Assembly (NCBI RefSeq): GCF_932276165.1
Contig: NC_063997.1
Span: 6,148,001-6,212,000, forward strand
Source: Plutella xylostella
Taxonomy: Eukaryota > Arthropoda > Insecta > Lepidoptera > Plutellidae
Reading direction: 5' to 3'
Length of the DNA: 64,000 bases
In this document: piece by piece, positions 1-14,550 of the stretch
Position numbering within the stretch: position 1 is the first letter of the stretch
How the letters are laid out: the number at the start of each line of letters is the position of its first letter
Position numbers and translations under genes: made by a program
Notes under the pieces: model-generated
What the model saw: only the letters and a program-made list of their open reading frames with translations
Databases searched by the model: none
What the model was told of the DNA's origin: nothing

Positions 1-794
1 CATCACAGATAACTCATTGCACTTAATCTAGATCTATATCGCCACCAGGAAACCAGCATCGTAGATATTATAAGCATAAAGCAGATTTCATCGCGTCAGC
101 GCAACCACTGTCCTTCCATCTCTTTTGAAATCAGTTCGCCGCTTGTTCGATTTTCAAATTTATGGCACAATAAACTAGATCCCGACATGAGCTTCATTAG
201 CTATTGGCCGTTATTAATTAATCGAATCGCGGGACTTTTATTGTGATTTATATGTTAGCGTAACAAATCGCGTAGACGCTGCGAGCGCCAACTACGGACC
301 AGTTTTGCGCAATCACCTCCCAGAGCAGCTTATCCTAAGACTCAAAATACTTTCACTAATAAATTTACGGCTTTAGTCGGTATCTCCAAGTGCTGCTATT
401 ACGTTTCAGAGTTATTCTATCGTTTGCGAAGCAATTTCATAGTTTGGTCGTTAAAGACTGGGCGTATACACCGGTTTAAGTTTAAATACTTTTAAATGAT
501 TATGATTGAGTTTCATTTACGGTGTAATTAATCCATAAAGCTAGCTGGAATATTCAAGTGATTATGGGATTGCTTAATGTTAACTACAGTAATATTTTAT
601 AATAAAATTTTTATCTTTACGACATGGTAAAGTATATACAGAATCCGTATGACCTATGTAAGTTAAGTACTATTATAAATTGAATATTATAGTCATCGTA
701 ATCTTTATTGATATTTTTTTCAGTATTTACATGACTAACTTGAGACATTCGTGATATATGGACGGTACATAATAAAGGGGACAGCATTGACATG

Positions 795-818
795 CAGACA
801 GACAGACAGACAGACAGG
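795..818. repeat. (GACA)n microsatellite
   Basis: About five to six consecutive GACA units, followed by two looser GACAG motifs. Confidence 0.8.
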
Positions 819-3800
819 TTGACAGGTGACGCCCGTGTGAAGGGACCTTATCATTTCTGATAACATGACATGTTCCTTGAGTTCACATCACACTACAAAC
901 GATCTACCTTATATGTATGATGCATGACCCATATAAAATATATCAGGACAAGTAAAATGACAGTCTACACCAACCTGCAGGTAGCATAAATATGTACCGA
1001 TGTATGAAGGTGGTTGAACATTGTGCTACACGTGAAAAAGTCGTGTCAAGAGACATTTATAGGATATCTCAATTAATATTAATACCGTAATGATTATGGT
1101 GATGCCATTAACAAGACGTCTTAATCTTTTTATACAAAATCCGTGGCCGGTTTATTAAAAAAAACCTTTAAAATCGTAAACCTAAAATAATTTAGTGTTT
1201 TTTTAATCAAAACTTTATGTTCTCATCATCAAGCGCCATAAAGTTATAAAAACCTTATGGGAAATATACATAATGATGTGGAATTATCGAAGTATTCTAA
1301 TTTGTTTACAAAACTTAGATAGTGTATAAGATTACGTATGGAGTATTCACAAATATTCTTATCTGATTTTTATAATGATTATGTAGCGTGCGAATCTTAT
1401 GAAATAAATATGTGAATACTGTAACTACGCTTTTCAGTCTAAAAATCTTAAAATTTTGTAGTTTTAAAATAAGGAGTGTCAACAGATTGCGAAATTGCAC
1501 GGATGAAACGAGATCGAGATTCTCACGAAATCCAATAAAATACTTTAAATAAATAAGTTCACATCACGTGAGAGAATGTGATCGCCTGATAAAAGTCTGG
1601 ATCCATGTCTTATCTGGGATACTTTCCCATCGATTTTGTGTGGATAAAGTATTCGCTAATTTATTTACGTTCGACAAACATGAAAATTTGTAACGTGAGA
1701 ATTTTTAAACTGATTTATAAGCATGCAGTTTATAAATGTTCTGTTACGCTCATCAGTAAGTAGGAAAAAAGATTTACACTGTTTTACGGAGTTTTTTAAT
1801 AACATTTTTCAAAAGTATTCATTACAATGCCTTTCCTTTCATCTGCATCGTTGCATTGCGATTGCGTGACATCAATTTGACCTATTTTCCCAAACATCTC
1901 AAGCATTTAATTACAAAAAAACACGCATCGCACCGACTGGACACACGCAACAAAGTATGGCAATTGAGCTGTTTTATCCACACCCGGGATAATTACCGTT
2001 TACCGTGAAATTTCATGTAATCGGACCGATATTCAACGCCTACCTTTGTTCTGCCAATGAAGGCAACCAATTAAGTTGATTTTGTTTACTCAGTATTCCG
2101 CACAGGCTCTCCGTGCTTTGTTTCGAAGAAATTATGGTTTAATTGATTCGTTTATTGACATTACGTTTACGAGGTGCGGTATCGTAATGAAAAGTTTGTA
2201 GTATGTTTAATTATGTATGTGACATTCACGGGGCATTTATTACTGTTTGTATTGTATACGTCGCGTTAACTCAGGTTTTTCATAACCTTTTAAGGATTTC
2301 GTTTCTTAATTACCTCATAATAATATCGTCAATTTGTTCTTAATGTGTACCGATACTTTTTGTGTCGTTTCGCAGCCGTAGCTATTTATTTATGTTTAAA
2401 TGACGATCTGTCAGTAGCATGTGTTCGCTCGGCGCCTGTGACGTCAGAGCGGACGATGCGGCGCCGACAGTCCGCGCCGACACATGTCCTGAAACGATCG
2501 ACCTCTGCCCCATTCAGGCGTGAAAAAAACATCTCCAGTTACCGACGACGTTACTACAAAGATTTATTTGTTATTCTTTTAACGAACTCGTTGCGGACTA
2601 ATGCGGACATGTGTGTGGATTTGATCGTATTTTTCCAGTGAAATATACTTTTATTTCGAAGGATTTATACCTACACAATCTTTCAGACCTAATGCATTTT
2701 TGTTTCTGTTTTTTTGCTGGATTTTTTGGGTGTCATTCACTCTTCGATCATCCTTACACCTTTAATTTGATTTCCACATTAGAGGTTAAAAGTTCATGCC
2801 GGATTCATCTTCTATCGACCAAAGTCACATAACATAATGCTTCTATGTTCGGTGGAGTCAACCACAGGTCATGTTTGTGTAAGCAGTCGCTCACGACGAC
2901 GCTGATTGGTCGTTGAGAGGGCACTTAGCACCGACTGGTTCCGTGGAACATGTACCGAGTCACTTAGTTGTGTGCACACGCGTGATCTTACATAGCACTA
3001 ATTATTTAAGCCCATGTAAGCTGTATACGTCAACATAAAAACATTGATAATTAGATGAGGGGGATTTTTTTATTCCACGAAATTAGATGAATTGTAGAGG
3101 TACCAAAAATTAAATTCAGGTTTAGGCAGCATAATAATATAATCGCTGGGTTTCTTGATCAAGAAGCAATGCCACAAACTAACTCCACCGCTTATCCAAC
3201 TCCATGACCAAATCAATCAGCTGTGTACCCTCGTATTACTTGTGTAGATAGATTTATAATGTGCGGAGGTGTTATTAGAGGAGTCCGGTGACAATCGGTC
3301 ACCCACGCGCCCACCCGGGCACGAGCTGGCACCATTATACAATCAACGCAATCAGCCCACGGTACCCCGGCATTAAACCAGACCGGCCGTGAGATATCGC
3401 GCGCTGTCCATCCTCCGACAAGACCGGACCGCCCCGCGCCCCGCGCCGCTGCAGCCGGCAATGTAACACGTCCAACCACACTCGTTACCATCGGGAAGCA
3501 AAGTGCTGGCCTGCCAGTTATCTGTCCAGAATAGGCATGTGGTTACTCCAAGACCTACGTCAATTACGCAATTTCGATCGCAACTGTAGCGTGTGATTGT
3601 CGTGAATCATACCGGCTGATTAGATCTCATGTTATTGTTCGCGTTTAAAGTGCTGCAGGCTGTGTATGCGTTGAATTCTTTGGCTCGTGCTGGGTCGTTA
3701 AGGCTGGCGAATAATCGTAATAATCCATTCGCAGTGCGCTCGCGGGGATGGTGCGTGGGGCTGTTCGCCGCCGCCGCCGGGCCACGCTTGCCGCATATGA

Positions 3801-4200
3801 ATACAATGGGCCACGTGCGACCCGCCCAAACCATTGTCCCATCTCACTATTGTTTCACGGAAATCCTGCATACACGCTTTGACACTTACAATAAATTGTA
3901 TTGCCTGTAGAAGTACATTTATGTATGTATGAGCTCAAAGTTAAACGAACGTATAAATTTGAATTCGTTGTCGCATATACATGTGATGCATGATTTACGA
4001 GGCTTTTAACTTTGCCTGTCATTGGGCCGCGAGCTTTGAAAGCTCTGTATGAATAATAGTTGCACTTAGTATGAAACTGGATCACGGAACTGGCTGCTAG
4101 CATTGTTTCGTCAAGTCTTGTTGTGACCTAGATGGGGAAAAAACGGAGCGAGTGTTGTGGAGGCTGTGTGGGTAGGTAGGTGCGGCGTGGAGACACGGTG

Positions 4201-4226
4201 GTGTGTGTGTGTGTGTGTGTGTGTGT
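4201..4226. repeat. (GT)13 microsatellite
   Basis: Thirteen uninterrupted GT units inside a locally GC-rich stretch (4140-4310). Confidence 0.9.
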
Positions 4227-5097
4227 CGGGTCGATGGAGCGACACAATGCGGCGCGTGGGCCGGCGTCGCGTGACACCGCCGCCGCCTGCGCCCGCGCCG
4301 CTGCAGGGGTGACTCTCAGATGAAACACACTTATAATGGTCCAAATCATGGTTTCAAATTTATTCTAAGTTGGACATCATACTTAATTCCATCTAGGTAG
4401 GCATACAAGATATTTTTAACTAGCCAGCCGACAGGTTGTAAATTATTCTATTTTCAGATATTATTGATGTTTTTCTAAGATAGGGAATATAAATGCCAAG
4501 TTTAAGTGTCTATAAATAATATCAAGACAAGACTAGATCTAATCAAGATGTTATTGGTTTCTATATTTATATATAGACATATATATATAAACAATAAAAC
4601 TCAGATGGAACTATAAATACCTACCTACAAATCAAACCAATATGAATTCATAGTCATTAAGATATTATCTCAATTATAAAAATTGGAATGTTAAGTTTCA
4701 ATTACAGAATAATCGATTCTTTTTCATTTTATTGCTTCGTAATTTCTTAATTATAATGCTAATTGGAGGCAGATTCTTATCAGTATCGTCCTAAGCAAAC
4801 ACGGTATGTATTTTATTTAAAAAAGGTTAGTGTTGTCCAAATAGGAGACGGTAACGTAAGAAGTGTGAACCCTGCGCCGGTTGAACGCTCGCTGACATTG
4901 TTATCTCGCTGGTTTGGGCGAGAATAAATAAAACTCTTCGTAGAAAAGACACACATTTATTTTATTATTCTGCCGAGCCCCTCGTAAACCCGCGATAAAC
5001 CTTTATGGGACCTGTTATCATATCATAACGAACTTTCTACATCTAAAGCATACACATACAACATGCACCATTCTGGCACAGATAAAACAAAAACTTA

Positions 5098-6035
5098 GGG
5101 GAACCCGGGGTAAGACGGGGTCGCTAAGGGAAATTAAAAAAAACAACAGGTTTTTATTATCACAACGTTATCAATTATTTATGGCTCATTAGGAACTTAA
5201 TGACGAACACTTTGGCACAGCTTTTGCCAAAAAAGTAATCATTACAATTGACTTATTTTAAGAAATGTAAAAAATGGGAAATAAACCATCTTGCCCCGTG
5301 TACGGGGTAAGATGGGGTAAGTATACTATGTGGGGTACAAAACAGACAAACAACACTTCTTCTGTGTTTTTATCGTTAACACCAGCACCTACAGTGTGAG
5401 CCCAACGCCTGCACCTTTGACATCCGACCCAGTTTTCCTTAGATTTAAAGTAGGACTGTTGATATCCTCACAGTAGAGGTAGACACAGTCATCTTCGTTG
5501 TTATTCTTCTTCGTAGGCAGTATCTGCTTCGTCTTTTTAGCCAACTTCCCTGTAGCCCTTTTAGAGCCCTTCAACAATGTCAAATATCGACTTGGAGAAA
5601 AAAAAAACTTAACCAAGCCAGATCCGTACCCTATCTTGCCCCTCCAAAAATACCCCGTCTTGCCCCACGTTGTATTTTTTATAAAAATAATTCATAAAAA
5701 AAATACTTTTAATGTAAAAGTGATTTTGCCGATATTAAAAAAAGCGTACCAAACCTTAAATAAAAACACACAATTACCAAAAATACCACTGTTTTAGTTA
5801 CTGTGTTGTGACGTTGTTTCTACCGGTCAAAAATAACATGGACACTACGCAAAAACAAACAATTGGGCTTACACAAAAAACGCATGCGCTCACACCTACT
5901 GTCACTGGCGCACTAAAGGTCAATCATTTAAGCCTTTCTATTGACTCATTACTCAGATTCCTAAGATGTATAGTTTTGCATATATGTGGGGGGGTCCCGT
6001 CTTACCCCGTGACCCCATCTTACCCCGGGTTCCCC
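5098..6035. mobile_element. non-autonomous TIR DNA element with G-rich ends, TA target duplication
   Basis: The left end reads GGGGAACCCGGGGTAAGA and the right end is its inverted copy; both sides are flanked by TA (5096-5097 and 6036-6037). The 938-bp body repeats the end motif internally: GGGGTAAGATGGGG near 5303, and inverted forms near 5632-5670 and 5995-6030. No transposase-like reading frame is visible. TA duplication plus inverted ends fits a non-autonomous element of the Tc1/mariner type; family assignment is inference. Confidence 0.7.
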
Positions 6036-9000
6036 TACAACATTTTTTCTAATAACAATTTCATACCATAACAAATGGCTGATGGTTCTGACTCTTGACA
6101 CTGCAAAAGATTAACTTTTAAAAGGAATTTAGATAATTACACTACACAAAAGAGTTGAGCAATTTACATAACCCGTCGAAGTCGATATTCTCAAAGCTCT
6201 TTAATGCCGCTATAGATTGGAATATAAATTTGAAACTGTCGCTATCGTAAAACGAGCTTTTGTTTGGGCATTAGCATTCGTATGCTAAAATCGCGCATTA
6301 TTCTTACTTCTCCGATATTTTCGATATTCAATAGAGCAATAAATAATGAAAGGAAAAAAAACTGAAGTCCGGCAAATTAGTGTCCAAATGACAACATTTT
6401 GGTGATCGGGAGGTGCGCGTGACTACATTTCGGCGGTACATCTTTTGACCTAAGCCGGAGGGAGATGATAATACGAATGTAAGTGAGGTGTGACTGAGAT
6501 GGAAGACAAAAAGGTCTGTCAGTCGTTTGTTTCGGGACATTAGCTGCTTTTAGCCAGATATCGGCGCCCGGCGTCATTTGCCTCGTAATGGGACGGGATT
6601 ACCTCAATTTGAATCTTTAGATGATAATGCTCATTTTGTCTCTTTTTGAAGCACTGCACGAACTTCCATGTAATGTTGACTTTCCATATCGAAGGTTGCT
6701 CAGAGCGTAGAAGAGAGAAGGCGTCGATCATGCCTCACAATAAAGTTATTGACCTCAATTTTAAAGGTACCTACGCTAGTACTTTAGTTAGAAGACCTAT
6801 GATAAAGAACCCACAAAAATATAATATACCGTTGAATTCAGAGGGTCATGCGGTCATGCCCTTTCCCCGCCAAAATTGCCGAAATTACCAGCAGATATCT
6901 ATATTTGTCACTAATCAAGCCGTTACCAATATTGCTCCTAATATAGAACACGGAACAACTTGCAACAGTTAACACTCGTAAAGTTATGGAATAAAAAGTT
7001 TAGTTTTTGTGATGTTTTTTGTTGTTGTGTTTGTGTTAGCTCGCGTCCTGATAATCCGTGGGTGGAGCGGCGTGGGCCGGCAACCAGGGCACTTTCACAA
7101 CCTTCTTGGGACACTAAATAACTCCTTTTATTTCCCTTAGGACAAATATCGAGTTACGAATGTTGCAGCGAAATGCGAATGTTGTTGTTTTGAAGATGCT
7201 TTTTTGTTTCGACTTAGCAAAATGTCCGTTGCTTATTTGATATTTAATATAGTAATCTACATGTACCTATGTAAGTTTGAGTAGATAAGAAGTATATAAG
7301 TACCTACATATTTTTATCAGAAACAGTAATTAAATAATGACAAAAGCTGATAACATTATTCATAATCATAAACTCAACAAACCATTAGCTAATCGAGTAA
7401 GTAATATCCGACGCACTTCATAGAGAATCTCTCGAATCTCTTCGTTAAAAAAACTTATCCAAAGGTGTAGCACCCCTGAAATCTTACAAGGGCTGTCCTA
7501 GACACAGGGGTACGCAACCTGTGGGCACACGTGTGGCTCGAACCCTCCGCACCGACCACATTAGCCGCACACTTGTTCAACTATTATACACTCACGGGCA
7601 ATGAAAAGGTTCCACTCAGAAAAGCACTAAAATACTTATAAACTGAAAAGGCTAGCTTAATGCCGTCTTCTGCAACATTAAAGTACATTTATCAGAGCAT
7701 CACGATATAACAAACTAAAATCGGTAATATTTTGTTCCAATTTTAAATTTAATCTTTGAAAAAAATGGGGTCGTTTGTTATCGGAATTTTGTGAGTGGAA
7801 CGTTTTCATTGCCTGGCAGTGTATTAATTTACACAACACATATTTCAACACACCCCATTTAGGGTAAGAAATGCCCACGATCACAAGAAATTAAAGACAC
7901 AAAAAAAGCGGAAATATTTGTGATCATGGGACATTTATAGTTATATAGATTTGTAGGTAATTGATTATAGCCATAAATTTCGATATCAATAGGAAATGGG
8001 GATAGTTCAGTCGTTCACGGCAGCTCGTATGTTCTTGAATAAACATCACTTGATATATGGGTATCATTTTGTACGAAATACATTAACTAATCGAAATACG
8101 CCTTTTATATTAGTGCATATAAATTATATAAAAGTGCCAATACCAATAAATATGTGAAGTGATAAAATAATTCAAATGAATACTGTTAGAAACGTTTTTT
8201 ATGTGTTAATCTTGATGGATAGCGTTGAAGGTGTTCTTAAAACACCTACTCACACGAATTTTAGTTTCCTACTTTTACATACTTTTTATCGATGTTTTTA
8301 TTGAGGCTATGTTTAATCAAAAACTATGTCTACCTAAATTAGGATTTTCAACTAAAACAAGGACAACTGAGGTAAATGGTTAAGATAAGAAAGTGTCCTT
8401 AGACAGAACCAGTTTAATTACTCCACATGGCACCGCTAGCCATTTAACCTCTACCAGACTACGGTAAAGCCGTAATACCACGAAGGTATGCTTACTGCTC
8501 AGTGGTAATTTAACAAAGAAAAGCTTTCCATAAAACACGAAAAACAACCATTACGATCTAGGCCTGACCACAAGGGACAGCAAAGGGCATTTTTTATGAC
8601 GCAGTCGTGTAAAATCTTTACGTGTTATCTTTTATGTTCGCTGCAGTCGTATATTACAGTTTTATAGTTACCGTTCGGGGCCTGTGGGCTCGGATTTAGA
8701 GACGTTAAAGACCAACTGGAGCTTTTGTGACCGAGATAAACATTAGGTAGCAGAGTAAACGAGTCGCGCACTGGAAATTTGAACAGTTGGCCCTAACTTC
8801 ATAAGTTATACTTACAGCTGTTTTATAACAATCCATAACTGACATGCGGCTATCGAATAAATATAAAAAGGAAATGTTCGTTCTCCATGGTGAGTGGGTG
8901 CCGTGTAGGCGCGGGTACTACAGTGCGGCCCACGTGCACAGATCGCAGATTGCCATTGTGCCGTGAGCTGGTTTACGAGACCGGCGGGCGCAGATATCAG

Positions 9001-9752
9001 CCTGAGTAGCCTGACACTCGGCGATCTAGCCGCTGCCGGCGATCTAGATCCAGCGTCACTGCCCGGCAACCGGCTCAGTGGGCGGCACCTCTGCTTCATT
9101 TACTTGCCAACGCTTATAAAACAATGTTACTCGGCTGTAAAATTTACAATTATAAAATACCCAGCTCCATAAACAAGAATTGTCTTTAATTTCGAGGCAT
9201 GTCAACAAAAATCCAATTACAGGGTGCAGTTTTTGTTGTTTTACACCATAAAGCGCGGTGGCGCGGCAGGGCCCGGCGGCAGTTTGGAAATATTTTTTAA
9301 TAATTTTTATGGAGTCAAATAAGTGGACTCGCCGCGCCGTGTCGCCGCGGACGGAATATGTAATGAGCTTTCCACCAAAAAATGTCTTCGGTAGCCGCGG
9401 CCCAATCAAACTGTCCAAATATGATTAAGGCTACTTTCAGAATACCGGCTTCATGATTTAAATCCTGTCCTTTGAGGTAAAATTGCAACAAAACCAGCGC
9501 ATCAAGGATCTACCTAACTTTATGATGAGAACGTACCTTAAGGTTGACTGGAACCAATTGCTCTACTACTTTACCCTATCTATGGGGAGTAACTAACTGA
9601 TATAATAGTAGCATTTAGCCTTTGCACTGGCACATCTTATAACGATGGGTATATATATATAGTTACTAACAGTTGTAATTTTGGCATTTAGGCCTTCCTA
9701 CCCTAGAAAGAAACCCTATCACCCAACTAACATTCCCCCTCTTTTGTTCCAG

Positions 9753-12700
9753 CGGTCTCTCCTACACGTCCTCTCAAGAGCGAGGGGTGACTCCAGTCTA
9801 CCTGCGATGCCGCGAGGGGGCAGTCACCTGGATGTACCCGCGGGGGGCGCTGCGGCTGCTGTTCCGCCCCCCGCTGCCGGGCGACGAGCGGGACTTCTCC
9901 GTCTGCGTCCGGGTCATCCGGAGGGACGACCCGCCTGACCTGTTCCGGGAGGTGGAGATTGGGGCGGAGGATATTGAAGGTATGTAGATGATGTGATGTG
10001 ATGACGTTGGTAGATGATGGTGGGGTGGTGGGTTTTGTCCATCGGTGTGTCTATGAGCTCTGTCTGTACGTCTTGTACGAGTTTTCAAATTTATGTAAAC
10101 GAAAAAAGCTGTAAGCTTAGGCATATATCTACTTTTAGGTAAACCTAGGTACCTACCCCTCCTCTACTTATATCGTTTACTGTAAGAGTCACAAAAAAAA
10201 ACGTTTTTAGTTCTATCTATGTCATGTGCAACATGCATTTGGTTAACAAGTTTCTTACAAACACGCAGGGTCCAGCAATATGTAAATTCCAATTGGGAAA
10301 CCGTTTCCACTATGGGAGTTCAAATACGTTACACGGTACAATATGTAAAGTAGGCACGAGCGGTGCCTGATATAGGTACTCAGTACTGGATCTGGCTGGA
10401 GGTAAATAAATATTAAAGTGTCATTTAGTGAGGCTATTAGCACTCAGAGGCTCCTCATATGGAAGTTAAATCCTCGAGTAACTCGCGGGCATTTCCCGCA
10501 AAACAGATTCCTTCGCACCGTTTAGGATAAGTTACTTTTGCAAACCAATAAAGCAGTCTGCTATTGGACACAAGTCCATATATCTGGACAGTTATGCCAT
10601 AATCTCCACTTATCAGGTCTAGAAGTACAGTCTACCACAGAAATTGCTGCCTCATGTCACTAACAGTCTTACGAAGACTTATATGCGTAGTTTAATTTAT
10701 GTCTAATCATGTGTGTTTATTGCCAATAGTGAAGCCGCAGCGTTTCCCGGCGCGTCTGTTCGTGGAGAGCCCGCACAAGCTGGTGCCGCTGTACGCCCCC
10801 GACGACGGCGACCCGCGCGAGCTGCGCTGCTTCCGGAGCCGCAAGGGACGCGCCGCACTCTACGTCGAGGCCGAACCAGAGGAGGGACCCACCAAGAGAA
10901 CCGCCACCCTCAGATACGAAGCCCGCCCCCTAAATAGAAGGCACTACGACCCCGCCACCGCAGACTGCAGGCCCTGCTCCGAAGCGGAGATGGAACTCGC
11001 CTTCTGCACCAGCGATCTAGGTAAGCTATTACAAAGTCACCGCAGTAATGACTAAGCAGAAGCGAGAATGTTAATAAACCCCCGACCGCGCCGCCGCACG
11101 CCAATTTGTCGCAATCATTGAGATTCTCCGCGCCTCAAATTAAATTAAATTAAAACTTAATAGCAACGGAATATAATTTCTCGCGTGGCCGCATAAAAGT
11201 ATTTGGACCGGGCGACCGAGTTTGTCATTCGGTGAAGTCGTTATTTTAAAAATTCTCTCTGTTTTCCCCAAATTTCACATTACGGCATACCTAACTTGTG
11301 GGTAGGTTGGCACATCAGCATAACATCGCATTGTCGGTCGGTTCTTTTGTGGTTAGCGAATGCTAAGTGCATTAAACTCCGCGAGATGCGTTCTAAGAAG
11401 TCGGTACGTGATAAAAGTTACGTTAAAACCGGAATGATTATAATCAGGAAGCGTTTATGCAGCCGCTATCTGCGTAAGGAGGATAGGCAGGACGGGCTGC
11501 GCACGCGTCGCCACGGGGCTCCGTCGAGCTGTAGGACGTTTTTATCCAAGTTTTACTCTTATTTTTATAAATATTAAAATGATTGTGGAGTTATGTGCTG
11601 TGCCTCGCTGCTCCCCGCGGGGCGGTGGGCGGCCAGCCAGCATTAGCCGGCTCCACACGATCTATCATTCAAATTTGTGTTTGTCATGCTACATAATTAT
11701 TGATATTTTTTATTCAAATGACACTAATCGACGTACCGTACCACTTTTGAGGCCTAAACGTGGGTCGACCGAACAACAAAATTGAATCCAATTATACGTA
11801 ACTATTAGGCAAGATACCGATAGTTGGCCTACCTACTACGTACTATATCTAACTATTTTACTATGAATGATACAATATATTCCTAACTTTAAAATATTGC
11901 CGTAAGTAATGAGTTCAAGCTATTAAACCACAACGATTCCGCACCGTCAGATAATAAAATGAATGTTAGATGCAGAATAAAAAGTTTTTAATTGTAGACA
12001 ACCAAACTAATCCATGGGAACGCAGTAACGTTGACGGATGATATCTAGTTAGTCAAACACTGCACTATAATTATTGGTCGGATCTTGTCGTGGGTTGATG
12101 ACCGTTTACTCGCCATCACTCTAACTAAACGCATTCACTTATCTCAACTCGGACAAACGTTTAGAAAAAGTTCTATTTGCTGACTCACTTTTTGACATGC
12201 GAAAAAACGATCTTCGCCTTTGACAATAGATACCAAGCAACTTGAGGTGATTAATGGGTAGATAGAGGTAGTACCGTGTTGCTCACAAAGTCACAACCAA
12301 TCTATATCTTGAAACGACTGTGCCGGTCACAAAGAGTTTTTTGTCTGACTCAAAAGTCCAAGACACAGGCTGACGTCAACGTACCCATTTGATAGCAACC
12401 ATTATTTATTGGCTAATGGAACGACATTGTAGATTGCCGGTCAAACGGAATCGTTTGCTTTAACCTTCCAACAAGATGCCAACTGGTTTAAATTGTTACA
12501 ATTTGCTATTTTGTTTAGAGTACATACCTACGCAGTAATGGCAGAAAACCAATTAGGTATACACGGGTGCACTAACAAGGTATAGCTATACGTAGTATAT
12601 GTAGAGGTCAATTAAGTTAGGTTTACAGCAATTAATTTTATGTGGTTAGGTGTCTAGCTAAGTTTTGAAACAGACTACGGATGATACCATGAACATTATA

Positions 12701-13580
12701 ATATCTGTTCAGTTACATATTTAAAGCAGAATTTTACATGAAATTCCTTAATCAATGTATAATCGAAGATGACAACTGAACGTTATCATGAAGACAATCA
12801 CATAGAAATACACAACATAACATTTATGACGAATACCAGTTTCAACCCCAGCACCACAACTACCAAGGCACAAAACTAATCCCAGCTCCTTGTTACAGTA
12901 TCCCGCGGCATAATCGTGGGCAGTGAGAATCGCCTGGACCTGGACAGCACCCAGCTGACGCTGCGGGTGACCAAGCTCATCCGCGCTCTCGGCAGAGAAG
13001 AGGACCCCCGGGATGAGAAGCCACAGGATGACGATGAATATTACAGGTGAGGATTGAGAGATAGATCAGTTCGTGTAGAATAGGGACCACGAATACGTTA
13101 TAGCACTCCTTCATAGACATACCTAGACTTACTACCTACAGGTTGTTAAAAAAAGGTATAGTAAGCCGAAAGAGGGTGACATAGGAGGGCATACGCAACC
13201 ACTGTTGTTTTATGACTTTGGAAATTTCATGATGATAAAATAAGTTTAGTTACGTAGTAAAAATCGAACCTTTACCACCGTATACCTATCTTCCTGCCTA
13301 ACTAAACCAATCATTCCTCCCCAGATACGACACGGAGAATCGTCTCGACACGACGACTCACAGGAACCACAGGCGGCGGCGGAAAGAGCGCTCCCTACAC
13401 GCACACGTTCACGTGGCGTCAGCGTGCGGCGCCGCGCAGGGCTCCGGAGAGTTCCTCGTCATGGCACGACGGAGGCTCGGCCGGTACTCACTGGTCTGCG
13501 CGCCCAGAATAGAAGACTGGATCGACCTGGTCAAGAGAAGAAAAGCCGACGGCAGCGCCTATTGCGTTCTACAGCATTGA
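9753..13580 (+). CDS. Metrn: meteorin-family secreted protein (5' exon missing)
   Basis: Coding exons 9753-9979, 10730-11020, 12899-13046 and 13325-13580 join with matching phases (2,1,1,2) at GT/AG sites, giving about 307 codons to a TGA at 13578-13580. The product follows the meteorin/meteorin-like pattern: GLSYTSS, REGAVTWMYPRGALRLLF in exon 1, DCRPCSEAEMELAFCTSD at the end of exon 2, SRGIIVGSENR in exon 3, and GSGEFLVMARRRLGRYSLVC in the last exon, with regularly placed cysteines. Family members are secreted cytokine- or neurotrophic-like factors of about 290-310 residues, so only the signal peptide and a short N-terminus ending in a CDW-type motif are missing. The upstream exon must end with two bases of a codon. 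Function in insects is not known from this sequence. The gene converges with Tex2. Confidence 0.85.
9980..10729 (+). other. meteorin intron
   Basis: Intron between the first two visible coding exons. GT donor after GAAG at 9979 and CAATAG acceptor at 10729. Nothing else recognised. Confidence 0.8.
11021..12898 (+). other. meteorin intron
   Basis: 1.9-kb intron, donor GTAAGC, acceptor TTACAG. AT-rich and without a recognisable element. Confidence 0.8.
13131..13200. repeat. fragment of a CAGGRTGTTGC-ended TIR element
   Basis: In the last meteorin intron (13047-13324) the sequence from about 13138 (CAGGTTGTTAAAAAAAGG, then GCCGAAAGAGGGTGAC) resembles the ends seen at 52628, 54944, 55077 and 57669. 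Only one end is present, so this is a solo fragment. Confidence 0.5.
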
Positions 13581-14475
13581 ATGGTTTTGAACGTAACGGT
13601 TTTCAAAATGGCGGCGTGTGGTTGGTTGTGGACTTTAAGTTTGTTGTTGTAAATATAAGGTGATGATTGTAAGATATGGGAGTATTGGTGTTGAAATGTT
13701 TCAGTGTAAATTGGTACATAGAAAGTAAAGTTATTACCTATTAGCTTGCCATATAATAGCTTGTTTCAAAATGCAATAATGTACAAATGTATTTAGTTAC
13801 TGTAAATAGTTATAACAGAGAAATACATATATGCCTATTTAGTTAGTAGAGAAAAGTGTGGTCCAGAGTGCCAAATTGTATAAGATCTTCATTCATAGAT
13901 GTAAGGTTGATCTCAACTGTACATATTTTTAATATAAAAGAGTTTAAATACCGTAACATTAAGGTAATATAGACCGATATCGCACAAAACTTGGTGCTGT
14001 TACAGTTATGATAACAAATAACTTAAGTATTTCAGTTCTTCCGTTTAAAAAATGATATGTAAATAGTTTACAATTGATGAATATATATTTGGATTGATAG
14101 AAACATAATTATATTTTGCTTTATATACCTACGTAAAAAGACGATGTAAAAGTAGTGATATCGTATAAGGTGCGATAGTAGATTGTTCTCAATAATATAT
14201 TTTAATGCTTAGTAGTTAAGACGATTTGTGATATAGAATACAAACAACGATTATTAACTTGAAAGTGCCTATTGTAAATATAGATGTTTCGTCTGCCTAG
14301 TTTTAAAAGAAAAGTCCTACCTTAACTACATCATAGTATAATGTGGCTTTGACACAGTGAACTTTTCTTTGTAAACAAGGTATAAGAAACATTAGGATAT
14401 TGCAAGAAAAAGTTTATAAATATATGTGTAGTGAAAAGAGCTGTTGAATAAAAACATTCAAAATATTATAACGTC
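13581..14475 (+). other. Metrn: meteorin 3' UTR with poly(A) signal
   Basis: AT-rich sequence after the stop codon with no further coding signal. An AATAAA signal at 14447-14452 is followed about 25 bases later by a T/G-rich stretch, so cleavage near 14470-14475 is likely. This gives a 3' UTR of about 0.9 kb. Confidence 0.6.
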
Positions 14476-14550
14476 TTTGTTTTAATTATAGGTATTGAAG
14501 TAGTTTGAGCTTGTCTGAAACCTAAAAACTAAAAAGTTGAGATTTAGATT

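Larger units (their letters stand above)
1..9752. other. non-coding 5' region (intergenic or first intron of the meteorin gene)
   Basis: No exon could be supported here on either strand; the short open frames show no recognisable domain or splice context. The stretch is AT-rich with GC-richer islands near 2420-2520, 3290-3480, 3740-3840 and 8880-9100. The first exon of the meteorin gene (signal peptide and start of the mature protein) must lie upstream of 9753, either here unrecognised or before the window. Listed separately: a TIR element at 5098-6035 and microsatellites. Confidence 0.5.

Noticed and set aside
2345..2641. 98-codon frame with an arginine/serine-rich stretch, a candidate first exon of meteorin.
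   Set aside because: No signal peptide, no CDW-type motif and no donor in the needed phase.
3213..3910. Several overlapping frames on both strands in GC-rich DNA.
   Set aside because: Open frames on both strands over the same bases reflect GC content; none has a domain or splice support.
6646..6972. 108-codon open frame.
   Set aside because: No conserved motif, start context or splice sites; composition like the AT-rich flanks.
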